Part shown: positions 1 through 8,148 of the stretch, piece after piece
Numbering within the stretch: the stretch's first letter is position 1
How the letters are laid out: each line of letters starts with the position of its first letter
Position numbers and translations under genes: made by a program
The notes under the pieces: model-generated
What the model saw: only the letters and a program-made list of their open reading frames with translations
Told to the model about the DNA's origin: nothing
The model's database searches: none
Source of the DNA: a bacterium
GTDB lineage: Bacteria > Elusimicrobiota > Elusimicrobia > Elusimicrobiales > UBA9959
Reading direction: 5' to 3'
Assembly: GCA_021812825.1 (NCBI GenBank)
Contig: JAKAMO010000028.1
Span: forward strand, 1 to 26,524
DNA: 26,524 nt

Positions 1-147
1 TTCGTGCTGGGCGCCGCCAGCAACGTGATCATCATCAGCGGCGCGGAGAGGAAGTCCGGAGAAACGGTGACGTTCCTGGAATTCGCCAGGGTCGGGGTCC
101 CGCTGACCGCCATAAATGCCATAATATACTGGCTGTTCCTGAGGTGA
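1..147 (+). CDS. C-terminal end of an ArsB/NhaD/CitM-like ion transporter (5' end outside window)
   Basis: The window opens inside a reading frame of 48 codons before TGA. The residues include AASNVIIISGAER, then FLEFARVGVPLT, then a hydrophobic last helix ending in WLFLR. The Ala-Ser-Asn-Val helix start, a short charged loop with FLEF, and a final Val-Gly-x-Pro helix are the usual end of ion-transporter superfamily permeases (ArsB, NhaD and CitMHS relatives). The protein would sit in the inner membrane; the ion cannot be told from this fragment. The stop lies 8 bases before the ATG chosen for the cyclase, so the two are probably co-transcribed. The family is inferred from a short tail only. 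Confidence 0.6.
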   Translation, partial: FVLGAASNVIIISGAERKSGETVTFLEFARVGVPLTAINAIIYWLFLR

Positions 148-155
148 GGAGAGGC

Positions 156-1643
156 ATGGCTGAAACAGAACAGGAAAAGAACAAAAAGCGGCTGGCCGTA
201 GGCCTGATGACCTTCGCGGCCATCCCGTACTGGCTCGGCACGGTCGGCGAGGGGTTCGCGAAGACTTACATGGCCGTCTTCGGAACCGGGGATCCGGGCA
301 AGCTGCACGGTTCCAGTTCGTTCAGCTTCGGCACGATAATCCTGCTCGGCTATATCTGGGCGCGTCCCGCCATGCTGTACAAGAGGAACCCGACCCCGGA
401 GCTTAGGAAAAAGGTGCTCAGTCGGATGAACAGGGTCCACCTCCACGCGGCCGTGCTCCTGCTGTTCTCGACCCTGCCCGCGCTGGCGCTCGCGGCGGCC
501 TTCAGGGGATCGTTAACGGAAGGGATATTCCCGGCTCTTTCGCTTTCCCTCTTCGCGCAGCTCTGCGTACTGCCTATCATCATCGACTGGATAAGGGCCA
601 GGAGCAGCCAGACGATGGAGCTGCTTTACGAGGGCGAGGACCTCTACTCGCTGCGCCAGGGCTTCTCGATCCCGCTGGCGCTGAAAGTATCCCTACTCAT
701 CTTTTCCTGCGCGCTCCTGCCTTTCGCCCTCGCCGGGTGGGCCTTGTGGTCCGGCGTCCCGCCGAAGCTCTGGTCCGGCCCGTTCACGAACCTCATGCTG
801 ATGTGCGCGGTTACCCTGCTGATGGGCCTGGGCGTAGTCTTTTACGGCATACAGCGCCCGATCAACGGCCTTATTGAGCGCATTCGGCGCCTGGCGTCCG
901 GGGACTTCACCAAGACCCGCATCTATTACTCCGACGAGATAGCCCGCCTGAAGGCCGGCTTCAACGAGATGTCGGACGGTCTCAAGGAGCGCCAGGAGCT
1001 GCAAGATACCTTCGGCAAGTACATGTCCATAGAGATAGCGCGCGAGCTGATAAAGAACCGGCGCGTGGACCTGGGCGGGGAGACCATAGAGGCCGCGGTG
1101 ATGTTCTGCGACATCCGCAACTTCACCACCCTCTCCGAGAGCATGAGCGCGGCCGGGGTGGTGGAGTTCCTGAACAACTACTTCCGCTACATAGCCCCGG
1201 CGATAACGCTGCACAACGGGGTCATCAACAAGTTCATCGGCGACGCGGTGATGGCCGTCTATACGCCCCGCCTCGGCTCTTCGGACTACGCGGCCGACGC
1301 GGTGCGCTCGGCCCTCGCCATGCGCCGGGCGCTGGCCGAGTTCAACGCCTCGGGCAAGGCGCCGGGGGAGATACGATTCGGCATCGGGATACATTCCGGC
1401 AAGGTCGTGGCCGGAAACATAGGCACATTCTCCCGCCTCGAGTACACTTTCATAGGCGACACGGTCAACAGCGCCTCCAGGCTGCAGGCCAAGACCAAGG
1501 ACTATGCCACCGACATCGTGATAAGCGCGGTCGCCATGGAAAAGGCCAAGGGCTCCATCGGGGCCTCGGCCGCCTTTCAGCCGCTGGGGAAAGTGTCGCT
1601 GAAGGGCAAGGCGGAAATGATAGAGCTCTACAAGGTAGCCTGA
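156..1643 (+). CDS. membrane class III adenylate/guanylate cyclase with HAMP domain
   Basis: Makes a cyclic nucleotide (probably cAMP) from a nucleoside triphosphate. The 495-residue protein has about six hydrophobic segments in residues 10-235, a HAMP-like linker (about 230-285, with the DEIARLKAGFNEM stretch), then a GKYMSIEIA junction and a class III cyclase domain (about 310-490). Visible catalytic parts are the first metal Asp in FCDIRNFT, the second in NKFIGDAVMAVY (whose Lys contacts the base in this family), and the Asn/Arg pair in GDTVNSASRLQ, so the enzyme looks active. A GTG at 144 is also in frame, but AGGAG at 147-151 sits correctly for ATG 156. Its TGA overlaps the next ATG by one base. 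Which signal the membrane part senses is unknown. Confidence 0.9.
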   Translation: MAETEQEKNKKRLAVGLMTFAAIPYWLGTVGEGFAKTYMAVFGTGDPGKLHGSSSFSFGTIILLGYIWARPAMLYKRNPTPELRKKVLSRMNRVHLHAAVLLLFSTLPALALAAAFRGSLTEGIFPALSLSLFAQLCVLPIIIDWIRARSSQTMELLYEGEDLYSLRQGFSIPLALKVSLLIFSCALLPFALAGWALWSGVPPKLWSGPFTNLMLMCAVTLLMGLGVVFYGIQRPINGLIERIRRLASGDFTKTRIYYSDEIARLKAGFNEMSDGLKERQELQDTFGKYMSIEIARELIKNRRVDLGGETIEAAVMFCDIRNFTTLSESMSAAGVVEFLNNYFRYIAPAITLHNGVINKFIGDAVMAVYTPRLGSSDYAADAVRSALAMRRALAEFNASGKAPGEIRFGIGIHSGKVVAGNIGTFSRLEYTFIGDTVNSASRLQAKTKDYATDIVISAVAMEKAKGSIGASAAFQPLGKVSLKGKAEMIELYKVA

Positions 1644-2092
1644 TGTACAGACATACTCAGAACGGAAAGCTGATGATATTGTCCGCGATCGGCCTGCTGG
1701 CCGGCGGGATAGCGGCGATGGCCGCCACCGGGCAGCGCGCGGTCTTCTACGTCCTGGCCGCCACGGCCGCTTTCGTCTACTTCGGCTTCCGGGACCTGAC
1801 CGTAGAGGTGGACCACGAGGCCGTGCGTATCAGGTTCGGAGCAGGGCTCTTCAGGAAGGAGTTCCGGCTCTCCTCGATAACGGCTGTGACGCAGGTGCGC
1901 AACAGCTGGCTCAGCGGCTGGGGCATCCATTATATCGGCGGCGGCTGGCTCTACAACGTGGACGGTCACGATGCCGTGGAGCTGCGTTTCGCCTCAGGCG
2001 GCCGGGCCAGGATCGGTACCGACGAGCCGGCCACGCTGGAGACCGCCATTAGGGAGCGTCTGGCAGGTTGGAAGAACCAAAGCGGGGTCTGA
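1643..2092 (+). CDS. small membrane protein with a PH-like domain
   Basis: A 149-residue protein. Residues about 10-28 and 32-48 form two hydrophobic helices joined by a short turn. The rest is a soluble, strand-rich region with GWGIHYIGGGWLYNV, then an AVELRFASGGRARIGTDEP segment near the C terminus. That arrangement, two membrane helices then a strand-rich domain ending in an IGTDEP-type loop, resembles uncharacterised bacterial PH-like membrane proteins. I cannot assign a function. It starts inside the stop codon of the cyclase gene (TGATG) and ends 3 bases before the XdhC start, so the three genes are almost certainly translated from one message. Confidence 0.7.
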   Translation: MYRHTQNGKLMILSAIGLLAGGIAAMAATGQRAVFYVLAATAAFVYFGFRDLTVEVDHEAVRIRFGAGLFRKEFRLSSITAVTQVRNSWLSGWGIHYIGGGWLYNVDGHDAVELRFASGGRARIGTDEPATLETAIRERLAGWKNQSGV

Positions 2093-2095
2093 TCC

Positions 2096-2905
2096 ATGAA
2101 AGAACAGAAGAACATCATAAAACTCCTCTCCGAGGCTATAGATTCCGGCCGTGCCGCAGCTTTCGTCACTGTCATCTCCGTGGACGGCTCCACCCCGCGC
2201 GAGGCCGGCGCTAAGATGCTGGTCTTCCCGGACGGCGCCATAGAGGGCACCATAGGCGGCGGCTCGGTGGAGGCGCTGGTGATAAGGCAGGCCGTCGACT
2301 GCCTGCGCAAAGGGGAGGGCGGCAGGTTCGTCTTCGACCTGAAGCCCACCGGCAACACCGGCATGATCTGCATGGGGCGGATGGAGGTTTTCGTGGACGT
2401 CTATAAGAACCCGTTCAGGGTACTGATACTTGGCGGCGGCCACGTCGGGGTGAAGATCGCGGAGGCCTGCCGTCTGGCAGGCTATCCGTTCATGGTCGCC
2501 GACGACAGGAGCGAGTTCGCCAACGGGGAGCGCTTCCCGGGGGCGCTGGCGGTGATAAACGAGCTTCCGAATAAAGCGGTGGAGGCCGCGGGAGTCGACG
2601 CCGAGACTTACATCGTCATCGTTACCCGCGGCCATGCGCTGGACCGCGAGTGCCTCGAGGCCGCCATGAGCACTTCCGCTCCGTACATAGGCATGATAGG
2701 CAGCAAGGACAAGGTGGGAGAGGTTTTCAGGCTGCTGGCCAAGAAGAAGCTCTATCCTCTCAAGGACCGCCGGGTGCATTCCCCGATAGGCCTCAACCTG
2801 GGCGGCAAGACCCCCGGTGAGATAGCGGTCTCCGTGCTGGCCGAGATCATGATGGTCCATTATAAGCGCGACGCGGCCCATATGAGGGACAAGGCCGTCG
2901 CCTGA
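2096..2905 (+). CDS. xdhC: XdhC/CoxI-family molybdenum cofactor chaperone
   Basis: XdhC proteins bind molybdenum cofactor, help exchange an oxo for a sulfido ligand, and deliver it to xanthine dehydrogenase-type enzymes. This 269-residue protein has the N-terminal XdhC half (GSTPREAGAKM near 31-41, TIGGGSVEA near 52-60, a conserved Cys in MICMG near 92). The C-terminal Rossmann half has GGGHVG at 113-118, followed by RGHALD, IGMIGSKDK and GLNLGGKTPGEIAVS motifs. It lies at the end of the cyclase operon rather than next to the xdhA/xdhB genes, from which the CsgG-like gene separates it. Both molybdenum hydroxylases in the window are plausible clients. I infer the client; the family call is secure. 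Confidence 0.92.
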   Translation: MKEQKNIIKLLSEAIDSGRAAAFVTVISVDGSTPREAGAKMLVFPDGAIEGTIGGGSVEALVIRQAVDCLRKGEGGRFVFDLKPTGNTGMICMGRMEVFVDVYKNPFRVLILGGGHVGVKIAEACRLAGYPFMVADDRSEFANGERFPGALAVINELPNKAVEAAGVDAETYIVIVTRGHALDRECLEAAMSTSAPYIGMIGSKDKVGEVFRLLAKKKLYPLKDRRVHSPIGLNLGGKTPGEIAVSVLAEIMMVHYKRDAAHMRDKAVA

Positions 2906-2948
2906 CGGTCACGTTTCGAGCTGACGCCCGCCTTATGAACCCTAAATA

Positions 2949-2957
2949 TGATATAGT
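2949..2957 (+). promoter_or_regulatory. putative extended -10 promoter for the CsgG-like gene
   Basis: TGATATAGT reads as an extended -10 element (TG, one base, TATAGT) in the only AT-rich stretch of the gap. No good -35 is visible. It would give a leader of roughly 90 nt. Prediction from sequence only. Confidence 0.4.
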
Positions 2958-2963
2958 ATGAAA

Positions 2964-2994
2964 AGCCGCGCCATGTGCAGTCCGGCGCGCGGCT
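2964..2994 (+). other. hairpin in the leader of the CsgG-like gene
   Basis: AGCCGCGC at 2964-2971 pairs with GCGCGGCT at 2987-2994 around a 15-nt loop. It starts just downstream of the predicted -10, near the expected RNA 5' end. No T-run follows, so it does not look like a terminator for xdhC. A 5' stabilising hairpin or regulatory element is possible. Confidence 0.4.
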
Positions 2995-3054
2995 GGCGGT
3001 TCGCAGCCAAATTAAGGTCCGTATAGAGAAAGCGGAGATCCAGGGTAAGGGGAT

Positions 3055-4326
3055 ATGAAAAAAATCACTAAAGCGCTGTTAGCGGTAATGCTGCTCGGCT
3101 TGGCTGCCGGAGCGTACGCGGAGGATAAGTACGATCAGTTGGCGAAAGAGCTGACCGAGGCCGGCACCTCCATCCAGGGCAAGAAGATCGCCATCATACC
3201 GTTCTCGTACGCTGACGCCCGCGAAAAGGCCAGCAAGGACGGCTCGGTCATAGCCGAGCGCCTGACGATAAAGATGATCAACATGCACAAGTTCGAGATC
3301 ATCGAGCGCAGCGTCCTGGACAAGGTCATGAACGAGCTGAAGCTCCAGTCCTCCGGGATGATAGACGCTTCCAGCGCGCAGCAGCTCGGCAAAGTGCTGG
3401 GCGTGGAGGCCATAGTGACCGGCACGCTGGTGGAGACCTCCGGCGGCCAGATAGAGGTCAATGCCCGCATGATCAAGACCGAGACGGCCCAGGCGATCGG
3501 CGCCTCCCAGGTGACGGTGGAGAAGAACTGGATCGGCGACGTTTCAGCCGCCCCCCAGGCGCAGCCCCAGACCTACCAGCAGCCGGCCTACGAGCAGCCT
3601 GTGGCCAAGCAGGTCTACCGCCGTCCGCGCGGTCCTAACGAGTACGGCTTCTTCGACGTCTTCTTCGGCGGCGGCTCCAAGAAGATAGACCTTACCTACG
3701 AGAACTCCAGTCGCGGCGTCTACATGACCGAGATCGGCTTCGCCCCGGTAGGCATCTCCAACGGCCCCTACTCGCAGATAGAGCTGCCGAAGATGACCGG
3801 CACCGGCATAGGGCCCTTCGGTATACGCGTAGGCGGCTTCGGCAACGGCCCCGTGGGCGGGGACTTCGAGTTCTCGGTGACGCAGAACGTAGTGCAACCG
3901 CAGACGGTGTCCGGTACCCGCAACGGTGTCACGACTACGTTCCGGCTGCCCACTACGGACAATTACCTGACGATGACCTCGTTCGGCATGAGCGGAGACC
4001 TGCTGTTCCGTGTCACGACCCCGAAGGTGGACCCCTACTTCGGCATAGGCCTGGGCATGTCGCTGAACAGGATACAGCTTCCTTTCGCCTACGGCTTCAC
4101 CAACTCTTCCGTATTCTCCCGGCCGGTGGACGACTTCGGCCTGGGCTTCATGCTCCGCGTGCCTTTCGGCGCGCGCTTCAAGCTGAGCCCGAAGACCCAG
4201 ATCGTGACCGAGCTGCGCTACGAGCTCAACCGCGTCAGTTTCACGCGCGGCAGCATTTCCGGTGAGAGCGACACGATCGTGGCGCAGGGCGTGCGCTTCC
4301 TGATCGGCATGGGCTTCGGCTTCTAG
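3055..4326 (+). CDS. secreted CsgG-like domain fused to an outer-membrane beta-barrel
   Basis: A 423-residue protein in three parts. Residues 1-22 are a signal peptide, probably cut after AYA. Residues about 38-160 look like a CsgG/FlgO-type periplasmic domain: KKIAIIPF opening strand, then ERLTIKMINMHKFEIIERS, a Leu-rich helix, and LGKVLGVEAIVTGTLVE. A Gln/Pro/Tyr-rich linker (about 166-193) follows. Residues about 198-423 show alternating Gly/aromatic strands and end in GMGFGF, a terminal Phe being typical of BamA-inserted barrels. Its start has AAGGGG upstream at about 3047-3052. It stands alone, with its own predicted promoter and a terminator behind it. Not a classic CsgG, which is a shorter lipoprotein making its own barrel. 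Function is unknown; a cell-envelope role is inferred. Confidence 0.75.
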   Translation: MKKITKALLAVMLLGLAAGAYAEDKYDQLAKELTEAGTSIQGKKIAIIPFSYADAREKASKDGSVIAERLTIKMINMHKFEIIERSVLDKVMNELKLQSSGMIDASSAQQLGKVLGVEAIVTGTLVETSGGQIEVNARMIKTETAQAIGASQVTVEKNWIGDVSAAPQAQPQTYQQPAYEQPVAKQVYRRPRGPNEYGFFDVFFGGGSKKIDLTYENSSRGVYMTEIGFAPVGISNGPYSQIELPKMTGTGIGPFGIRVGGFGNGPVGGDFEFSVTQNVVQPQTVSGTRNGVTTTFRLPTTDNYLTMTSFGMSGDLLFRVTTPKVDPYFGIGLGMSLNRIQLPFAYGFTNSSVFSRPVDDFGLGFMLRVPFGARFKLSPKTQIVTELRYELNRVSFTRGSISGESDTIVAQGVRFLIGMGFGF

Positions 4327-4341
4327 TCCTGTAGCTGTTTT

Positions 4342-4397
4342 CGCCGGGGAGCCGAAAATCCCCGGCGCCCGGCCTTCCGGGCGGCAGAGTTTCTGCC
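4342..4397 (+). other. three back-to-back hairpins preceding a terminator
   Basis: Three stems follow without gaps: CGCCGGGGA 4342-4350 with TCCCCGGCG 4359-4367; CGCCCGG 4366-4372 with CCGGGCG 4377-4383; GGCAGA 4383-4388 with TCTGCC 4392-4397. None carries a T-run. Together with the terminator at 4406-4447 they fill the gap between the CsgG-like gene and the xanthine dehydrogenase genes. Confidence 0.6.
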
Positions 4398-4405
4398 AGA
4401 CTGCA

Positions 4406-4447
4406 AACGGCCGGTCGCGTCCCTGACGGGGCGCCCGGCCGTTCTTA
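4406..4447 (+). terminator. rho-independent terminator, possibly an attenuator upstream of xdhA
   Basis: AACGGCCGG (4406-4414) pairs with CCGGCCGTT (4435-4443). Inside it GCGTCCC pairs with GGGGCGC, allowing one G-U, to give a nearly continuous long stem. TTCTTATT follows. It ends the CsgG-like transcript. Because no clear promoter lies between it and xdhA, it could also sit in the xdhA leader. Confidence 0.75.
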
Positions 4448-4519
4448 TTCCTGCTATAGCCCGGACGCGGCGGCTGGAGCCAAAACCGCCCGGGACTGAC
4501 CCGAAGGAAAGTGCTCAAA

Positions 4520-5899
4520 ATGCTGAATTTCATCCTCAACAAGGAAATCGTCCGGACCGAAGAGCGGCCGGGGATGGTCCTGCTGGAATTCATCCGCGAC
4601 GTCAAATGCCTTTCCGGCACCAAGGAAGCGTGCCGCGAAGGGGAATGCGGCGCATGCACCGTGCTGATAGGCCGCCGCCGGCCCGACGGTACTGTTTCAT
4701 ACAAGGCCTGCGCCTCCTGCCTGCTTCCCGTCGGCGACGTCGAAGGCTGCCACGTCGTTACCGTGGAAGGCCTCACCGGCCCCGCCCTGACGCTGGTGCA
4801 GAAGCTCATCGTGGATAACAGCGCCTCGCAGTGCGGCTTCTGCACTCCAGGCATAGTACTTTCGCTCACAGGGTTCTGCCTCGGCGCTGAAAAGCTCTCT
4901 TACGAGGCCGCGCTGGACGCTCTGGACGGCAATATCTGCCGCTGCACGGGCTATGCAGCCATACGCGGCGCCGTGCGCGCCCTGTGCGAGGCTCTTTCTA
5001 ACGTGGACGTTCCTCCGCAGAAGCGCCTGAAGTCGCTGATCGCCGCCGGCGTAGTGCCTGGTTATTTCGGGGAGATGTCCGCCCGCCTGGCGGAACTTAA
5101 GGCATCCGCGGCCGCTCCAGGGAAGAACGCCGTGCTGGTGGCTGGCGGTACCGACCTGTTCGTGCAGAGGCCGGAGCAGCTGTTCGACAGCGAGCTCTGC
5201 TTCCTGTCTAAGCGTGCCGACCTGGATTATGTGAAGGAAGACGGGGATGTCCTGCGCGTAGGCGGGGCTGTCACGATAGAGGATTTCCGCCTGTCCGCCC
5301 CGGTGCGGCGGCATTTCCCGGCCCTTGAGAAGGACCTGCTGCTCCACTCCTCCGCCATACTGCGCAACAAGGCCACGCTGGCCGGGAACGTCGTGAACGC
5401 CTCCCCTATCGGCGACGCCGCCATAATACTGCTGGCGCTGGACGCCAGGCTGGTTATCTCGGGGGAAAGCGGGAAGAGGGAAGCGCCTCTCTCAAAGTTC
5501 TTCCTCGGTTATAAGAAGACGGACCTCGTCTGCGGCGAGCTCGTCAGCGAGATAGTCATACCGCTGCTGCCTCCGGGAGCGCGCTACAGTTTCGAGAAGG
5601 TCTCCAACAGGACCACGCTCGACATCGCGGCGGTCAATTCTGCCCTGCGCCTGACCACCGGACCGGACGGCTCTATATCCGACCTGCGCGTCTCCGCCGG
5701 CGGCGTGGCCCCTTTTCCGCTGCTGCTGGAGCTCGGCGCGTTCAAGGGCCGCAGGCCGGACGCCGGGACCGCCAAAGCCGCGGCCAGAGCGGCCGAGGAT
5801 GCCGTAAAGCCCATAGACGATATCAGGGGCTCGGCGGAGTACAAGAAGCTGCTGCTGGGCCGCATCGTGGAAGCGCACTTTTCCGTGGAGGCCGCGTGA
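4520..5899 (+). CDS. xdhA: xanthine dehydrogenase small subunit (two [2Fe-2S] clusters + FAD)
   Basis: Electron-transfer subunit of a cytoplasmic xanthine dehydrogenase. The 459-residue protein (usual for this fused form) opens with a plant-type ferredoxin domain carrying Cys 38, 43, 46 and a Cys near 67. A helical domain follows with CGFC (105-108) and CRCTGY (140-145) for the second cluster. The FAD domain has VAGGTD (about 207-212) and an LRNKATLAGNVVNASPIGD stretch. Named after Rhodobacter-style xdhA. GTG 4511 is in frame but only 2 nt from the AAGGA at 4504-4508; ATG 4520 is better spaced. Its stop overlaps the xdhB start by four bases (GTGA). The partner pocket residues support xanthine rather than another purine or aldehyde. 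Confidence 0.93.
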   Translation: MLNFILNKEIVRTEERPGMVLLEFIRDVKCLSGTKEACREGECGACTVLIGRRRPDGTVSYKACASCLLPVGDVEGCHVVTVEGLTGPALTLVQKLIVDNSASQCGFCTPGIVLSLTGFCLGAEKLSYEAALDALDGNICRCTGYAAIRGAVRALCEALSNVDVPPQKRLKSLIAAGVVPGYFGEMSARLAELKASAAAPGKNAVLVAGGTDLFVQRPEQLFDSELCFLSKRADLDYVKEDGDVLRVGGAVTIEDFRLSAPVRRHFPALEKDLLLHSSAILRNKATLAGNVVNASPIGDAAIILLALDARLVISGESGKREAPLSKFFLGYKKTDLVCGELVSEIVIPLLPPGARYSFEKVSNRTTLDIAAVNSALRLTTGPDGSISDLRVSAGGVAPFPLLLELGAFKGRRPDAGTAKAAARAAEDAVKPIDDIRGSAEYKKLLLGRIVEAHFSVEAA

Positions 5900-8148
5900 A
5901 GAACGACGATATGCTGATGCACGTCCGCGGCGCCTCGCTGTTCGTGGACGATATTCCGGCCCCCGGCTGTCTTCACGCCGTTCTGTTCACCTCTCCGGTC
6001 GCGCGCGGCAGGATCCGCTCCATAGATATTTCCAAGGCCGTCGCGGCGCCAGGGGTAGCGGCGGTATATACGCACAGGGACGTGCCCGGCCTGAACCAAG
6101 TCGGCCATATCCTGAAAGACCAGCCGCTGCTGGCCGTGGACAGCGTCGAATATATCGGCCAGCCCGTCGCTTTGGTGGTGGCCGAGACCCAGCGGGCCGC
6201 GCGGAAGGCCGTGAAGCTCATAGAGGCCGACATAGAACCGCTCGAGGCGGTGTTCAGCCCGCGCGAGGCGGCCGCCAAAGGCCTGATACACGGGCGCAGG
6301 CGCGAGCGCGTGACCGGGGACCCGGCGGCCGTCTTCGCGAAGTGCAAATACGTCGCCCAGGGCCGGCTTTCGAGCGGACCGCAGGAACATTTCTATTTCG
6401 AGACCCAGCGCGCGCTGGCCGTGCCGGGCGAGCACGATACCATCAAGGTCTATGCCAGCGCGCAGTCTCCCGGCGCCTTCCACCATCATCTGGCCGAGGT
6501 GCTGGGTATCCCGATGCACAAGGTGGAGCTGGACATACGGCGGCTTGGCGGCGGCTTCGGCGGCAAGGAGTCCACCGCCGTCTGGATAACGGCGCCGGCC
6601 CTGGCGGCTTTCCTGCTCAAGCGGCCGGTGAAGCTGGCCCTTTCCCGCGCCGAGGACATGGCCACCACCGGCAAGCGGCACGCCTACGAGTACGATTATA
6701 AGCTGGGCCTGGACGCGGAGGGGAAAATCCTCTCCTACGAGGTGGATCTCTTCCAGCATGCCGGCGCCTGCGCCGACATTTCTCCGGCGGTGCTGGGGCG
6801 TTCTTTCCTCCACGTTTCCGGCTCTTATAATATCCCGGATCTTAGGGTTTCGGGAACCAGCTGCCGCACCAATATCCCGCCCAACAACGCTTTCCGCGGC
6901 TTCGGCGTGCCTCAGGCCGTGTTCGCTATCGAGGCGGCGCTGACCCACGCGGCGGGGCTGATGGGCGTGCCCGCCGAGGAGCTGAAGCGCCGCAACCTGC
7001 TCAAGGACGGGGACTCCCTGGCCTACGGGGTGAAGCTCGAGGGAGTGAACGCCGGGCGCTGCTGGGAGGCCCTTGATAAGCAGACCGGCATCTCGGCGCG
7101 CCGCGCCGCGGTGGCGGAGTACAACCGGACGCATTCCGGCAAAAAGAAAGGCCTCGCGGTAGTGCCGGTCTGTTTCGGCATCTCCTTCGCGCAGACCGCC
7201 CTCAACCAGGCGGGCTCGCTCGTCAACATCTACGTCGACGGCAGCGTTTCGGTCAGTACCGGCGCGGTGGAGATGGGCCAGGGCGTGAACGCCAAGATCC
7301 GCATAGTCGCCGCCAGGACCCTCGGCGTGCCGGTGGAAAGGGTGCGGGTCGATACCACCAATACGTCCCGCGTCCCGAACGCTTCGCCTACCTCGGCCAG
7401 CTCCGGCGCCGACCTCAACGGCATGGCTACCAAGTACGCCTGCGAGCGCCTGCGCGAGCGCCTGCTCGAGTTCGCCGCCAGGCATCTCAGCTGCGACGAC
7501 CCTGCCAAGGTCTCGATCCGCGACGGCGAGGTCTTCGTCGGAGAGAAGGACCCGGTCATGACCTGGGACAGGCTTGTCGCGGCCGCGCAGTGGGCGCGCG
7601 TGGACCTGTCCGAGCACGCTTTCTACGCCACTCCTAACCTGCATTACGACCCCGAGACGGAGCTGGGCCGGCCTTTCGCCTACTATTCATACGGGGCCTC
7701 GCTGACGGAGGTGCTGCTGGACTGCGCGCGCGGCACTTATTCTGTGGAGTCCGTGGACGTGGTCCAGGACGTGGGCGAATCCCTCTCCCCGGAGATAGAC
7801 CTGGGCCAAGTCCAGGGTGCCGTAGTGCAGGGCATCGGCTGGTGCACGCTGGAGCAGATAAGGTACGCCTCCGACGGCAGGGTGCTGACCGGGGCGAACT
7901 CCTATAAAGTGCCGGACATCAAGTTCGTGCCGGATAATTTCAACGTAACCCTGCTCAGGGATTCCTCCAATCCTTTCGCGGTCTGCAATTCCAAGGCCGT
8001 GGGCGAGCCGCCGCTGATACACGGCCTGGGCGCCTACCTGGCCCTCGCCGACGCACTAAACGCCGCCGGGGCCGCCGGGCCGCTGCCGCCGCTCCCGCTG
8101 ACCCCGGAGAAAACCTTCATGTATCTGAACGGGAAGGGCGGGAAATGA
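5896..8148 (+). CDS. xdhB: xanthine dehydrogenase large (molybdenum cofactor) subunit
   Basis: Catalytic subunit that hydroxylates hypoxanthine/xanthine to urate. The 750-residue protein keeps the residues known from bovine and Rhodobacter enzymes: LGGGFGGKE with Glu225 (bovine Glu802), Arg301 in the GRSFLHV segment (bovine Arg880), Phe335 in AFRGFG (bovine Phe914), Phe430 in CFGISF (bovine Phe1009), EMGQGVN near 458-464, and catalytic base Glu703 in AVGEPP (bovine Glu1261). The residue after Phe430 is Ala where the bovine enzyme has Thr. Aldehyde oxidases lose the first Glu and Arg, so I favour a true xanthine dehydrogenase. It starts at GTG with GGAGG at 5887-5891, coupled to xdhA, and overlaps the moaD-like ATG by four bases. 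Alignment to the bovine enzyme was done by eye. Confidence 0.93.
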   Translation: MKNDDMLMHVRGASLFVDDIPAPGCLHAVLFTSPVARGRIRSIDISKAVAAPGVAAVYTHRDVPGLNQVGHILKDQPLLAVDSVEYIGQPVALVVAETQRAARKAVKLIEADIEPLEAVFSPREAAAKGLIHGRRRERVTGDPAAVFAKCKYVAQGRLSSGPQEHFYFETQRALAVPGEHDTIKVYASAQSPGAFHHHLAEVLGIPMHKVELDIRRLGGGFGGKESTAVWITAPALAAFLLKRPVKLALSRAEDMATTGKRHAYEYDYKLGLDAEGKILSYEVDLFQHAGACADISPAVLGRSFLHVSGSYNIPDLRVSGTSCRTNIPPNNAFRGFGVPQAVFAIEAALTHAAGLMGVPAEELKRRNLLKDGDSLAYGVKLEGVNAGRCWEALDKQTGISARRAAVAEYNRTHSGKKKGLAVVPVCFGISFAQTALNQAGSLVNIYVDGSVSVSTGAVEMGQGVNAKIRIVAARTLGVPVERVRVDTTNTSRVPNASPTSASSGADLNGMATKYACERLRERLLEFAARHLSCDDPAKVSIRDGEVFVGEKDPVMTWDRLVAAAQWARVDLSEHAFYATPNLHYDPETELGRPFAYYSYGASLTEVLLDCARGTYSVESVDVVQDVGESLSPEIDLGQVQGAVVQGIGWCTLEQIRYASDGRVLTGANSYKVPDIKFVPDNFNVTLLRDSSNPFAVCNSKAVGEPPLIHGLGAYLALADALNAAGAAGPLPPLPLTPEKTFMYLNGKGGK

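Noticed and set aside
4451..4460. Promoter for xdhA at CTGCTATAGC
   Set aside because: TATAGC is a weak -10 and the -35 position falls in the GC-rich terminator arm without a match.
3544..4869. 441-codon minus-strand frame spanning the CsgG-like gene, hairpins and xdhA start
   Set aside because: It crosses a terminator region and two real plus-strand genes and shows no domain.
5584..7644. 686-codon open frame on the minus strand across xdhA/xdhB
   Set aside because: Antisense shadow; low-complexity composition and no motif, opposite a well-supported enzyme.
5896..8148. Aldehyde oxidase rather than xanthine dehydrogenase
   Set aside because: Both pocket residues lost in aldehyde oxidases (Glu225, Arg301) are kept, along with the CFGISF and LNQAGS segment typical of xanthine dehydrogenase.
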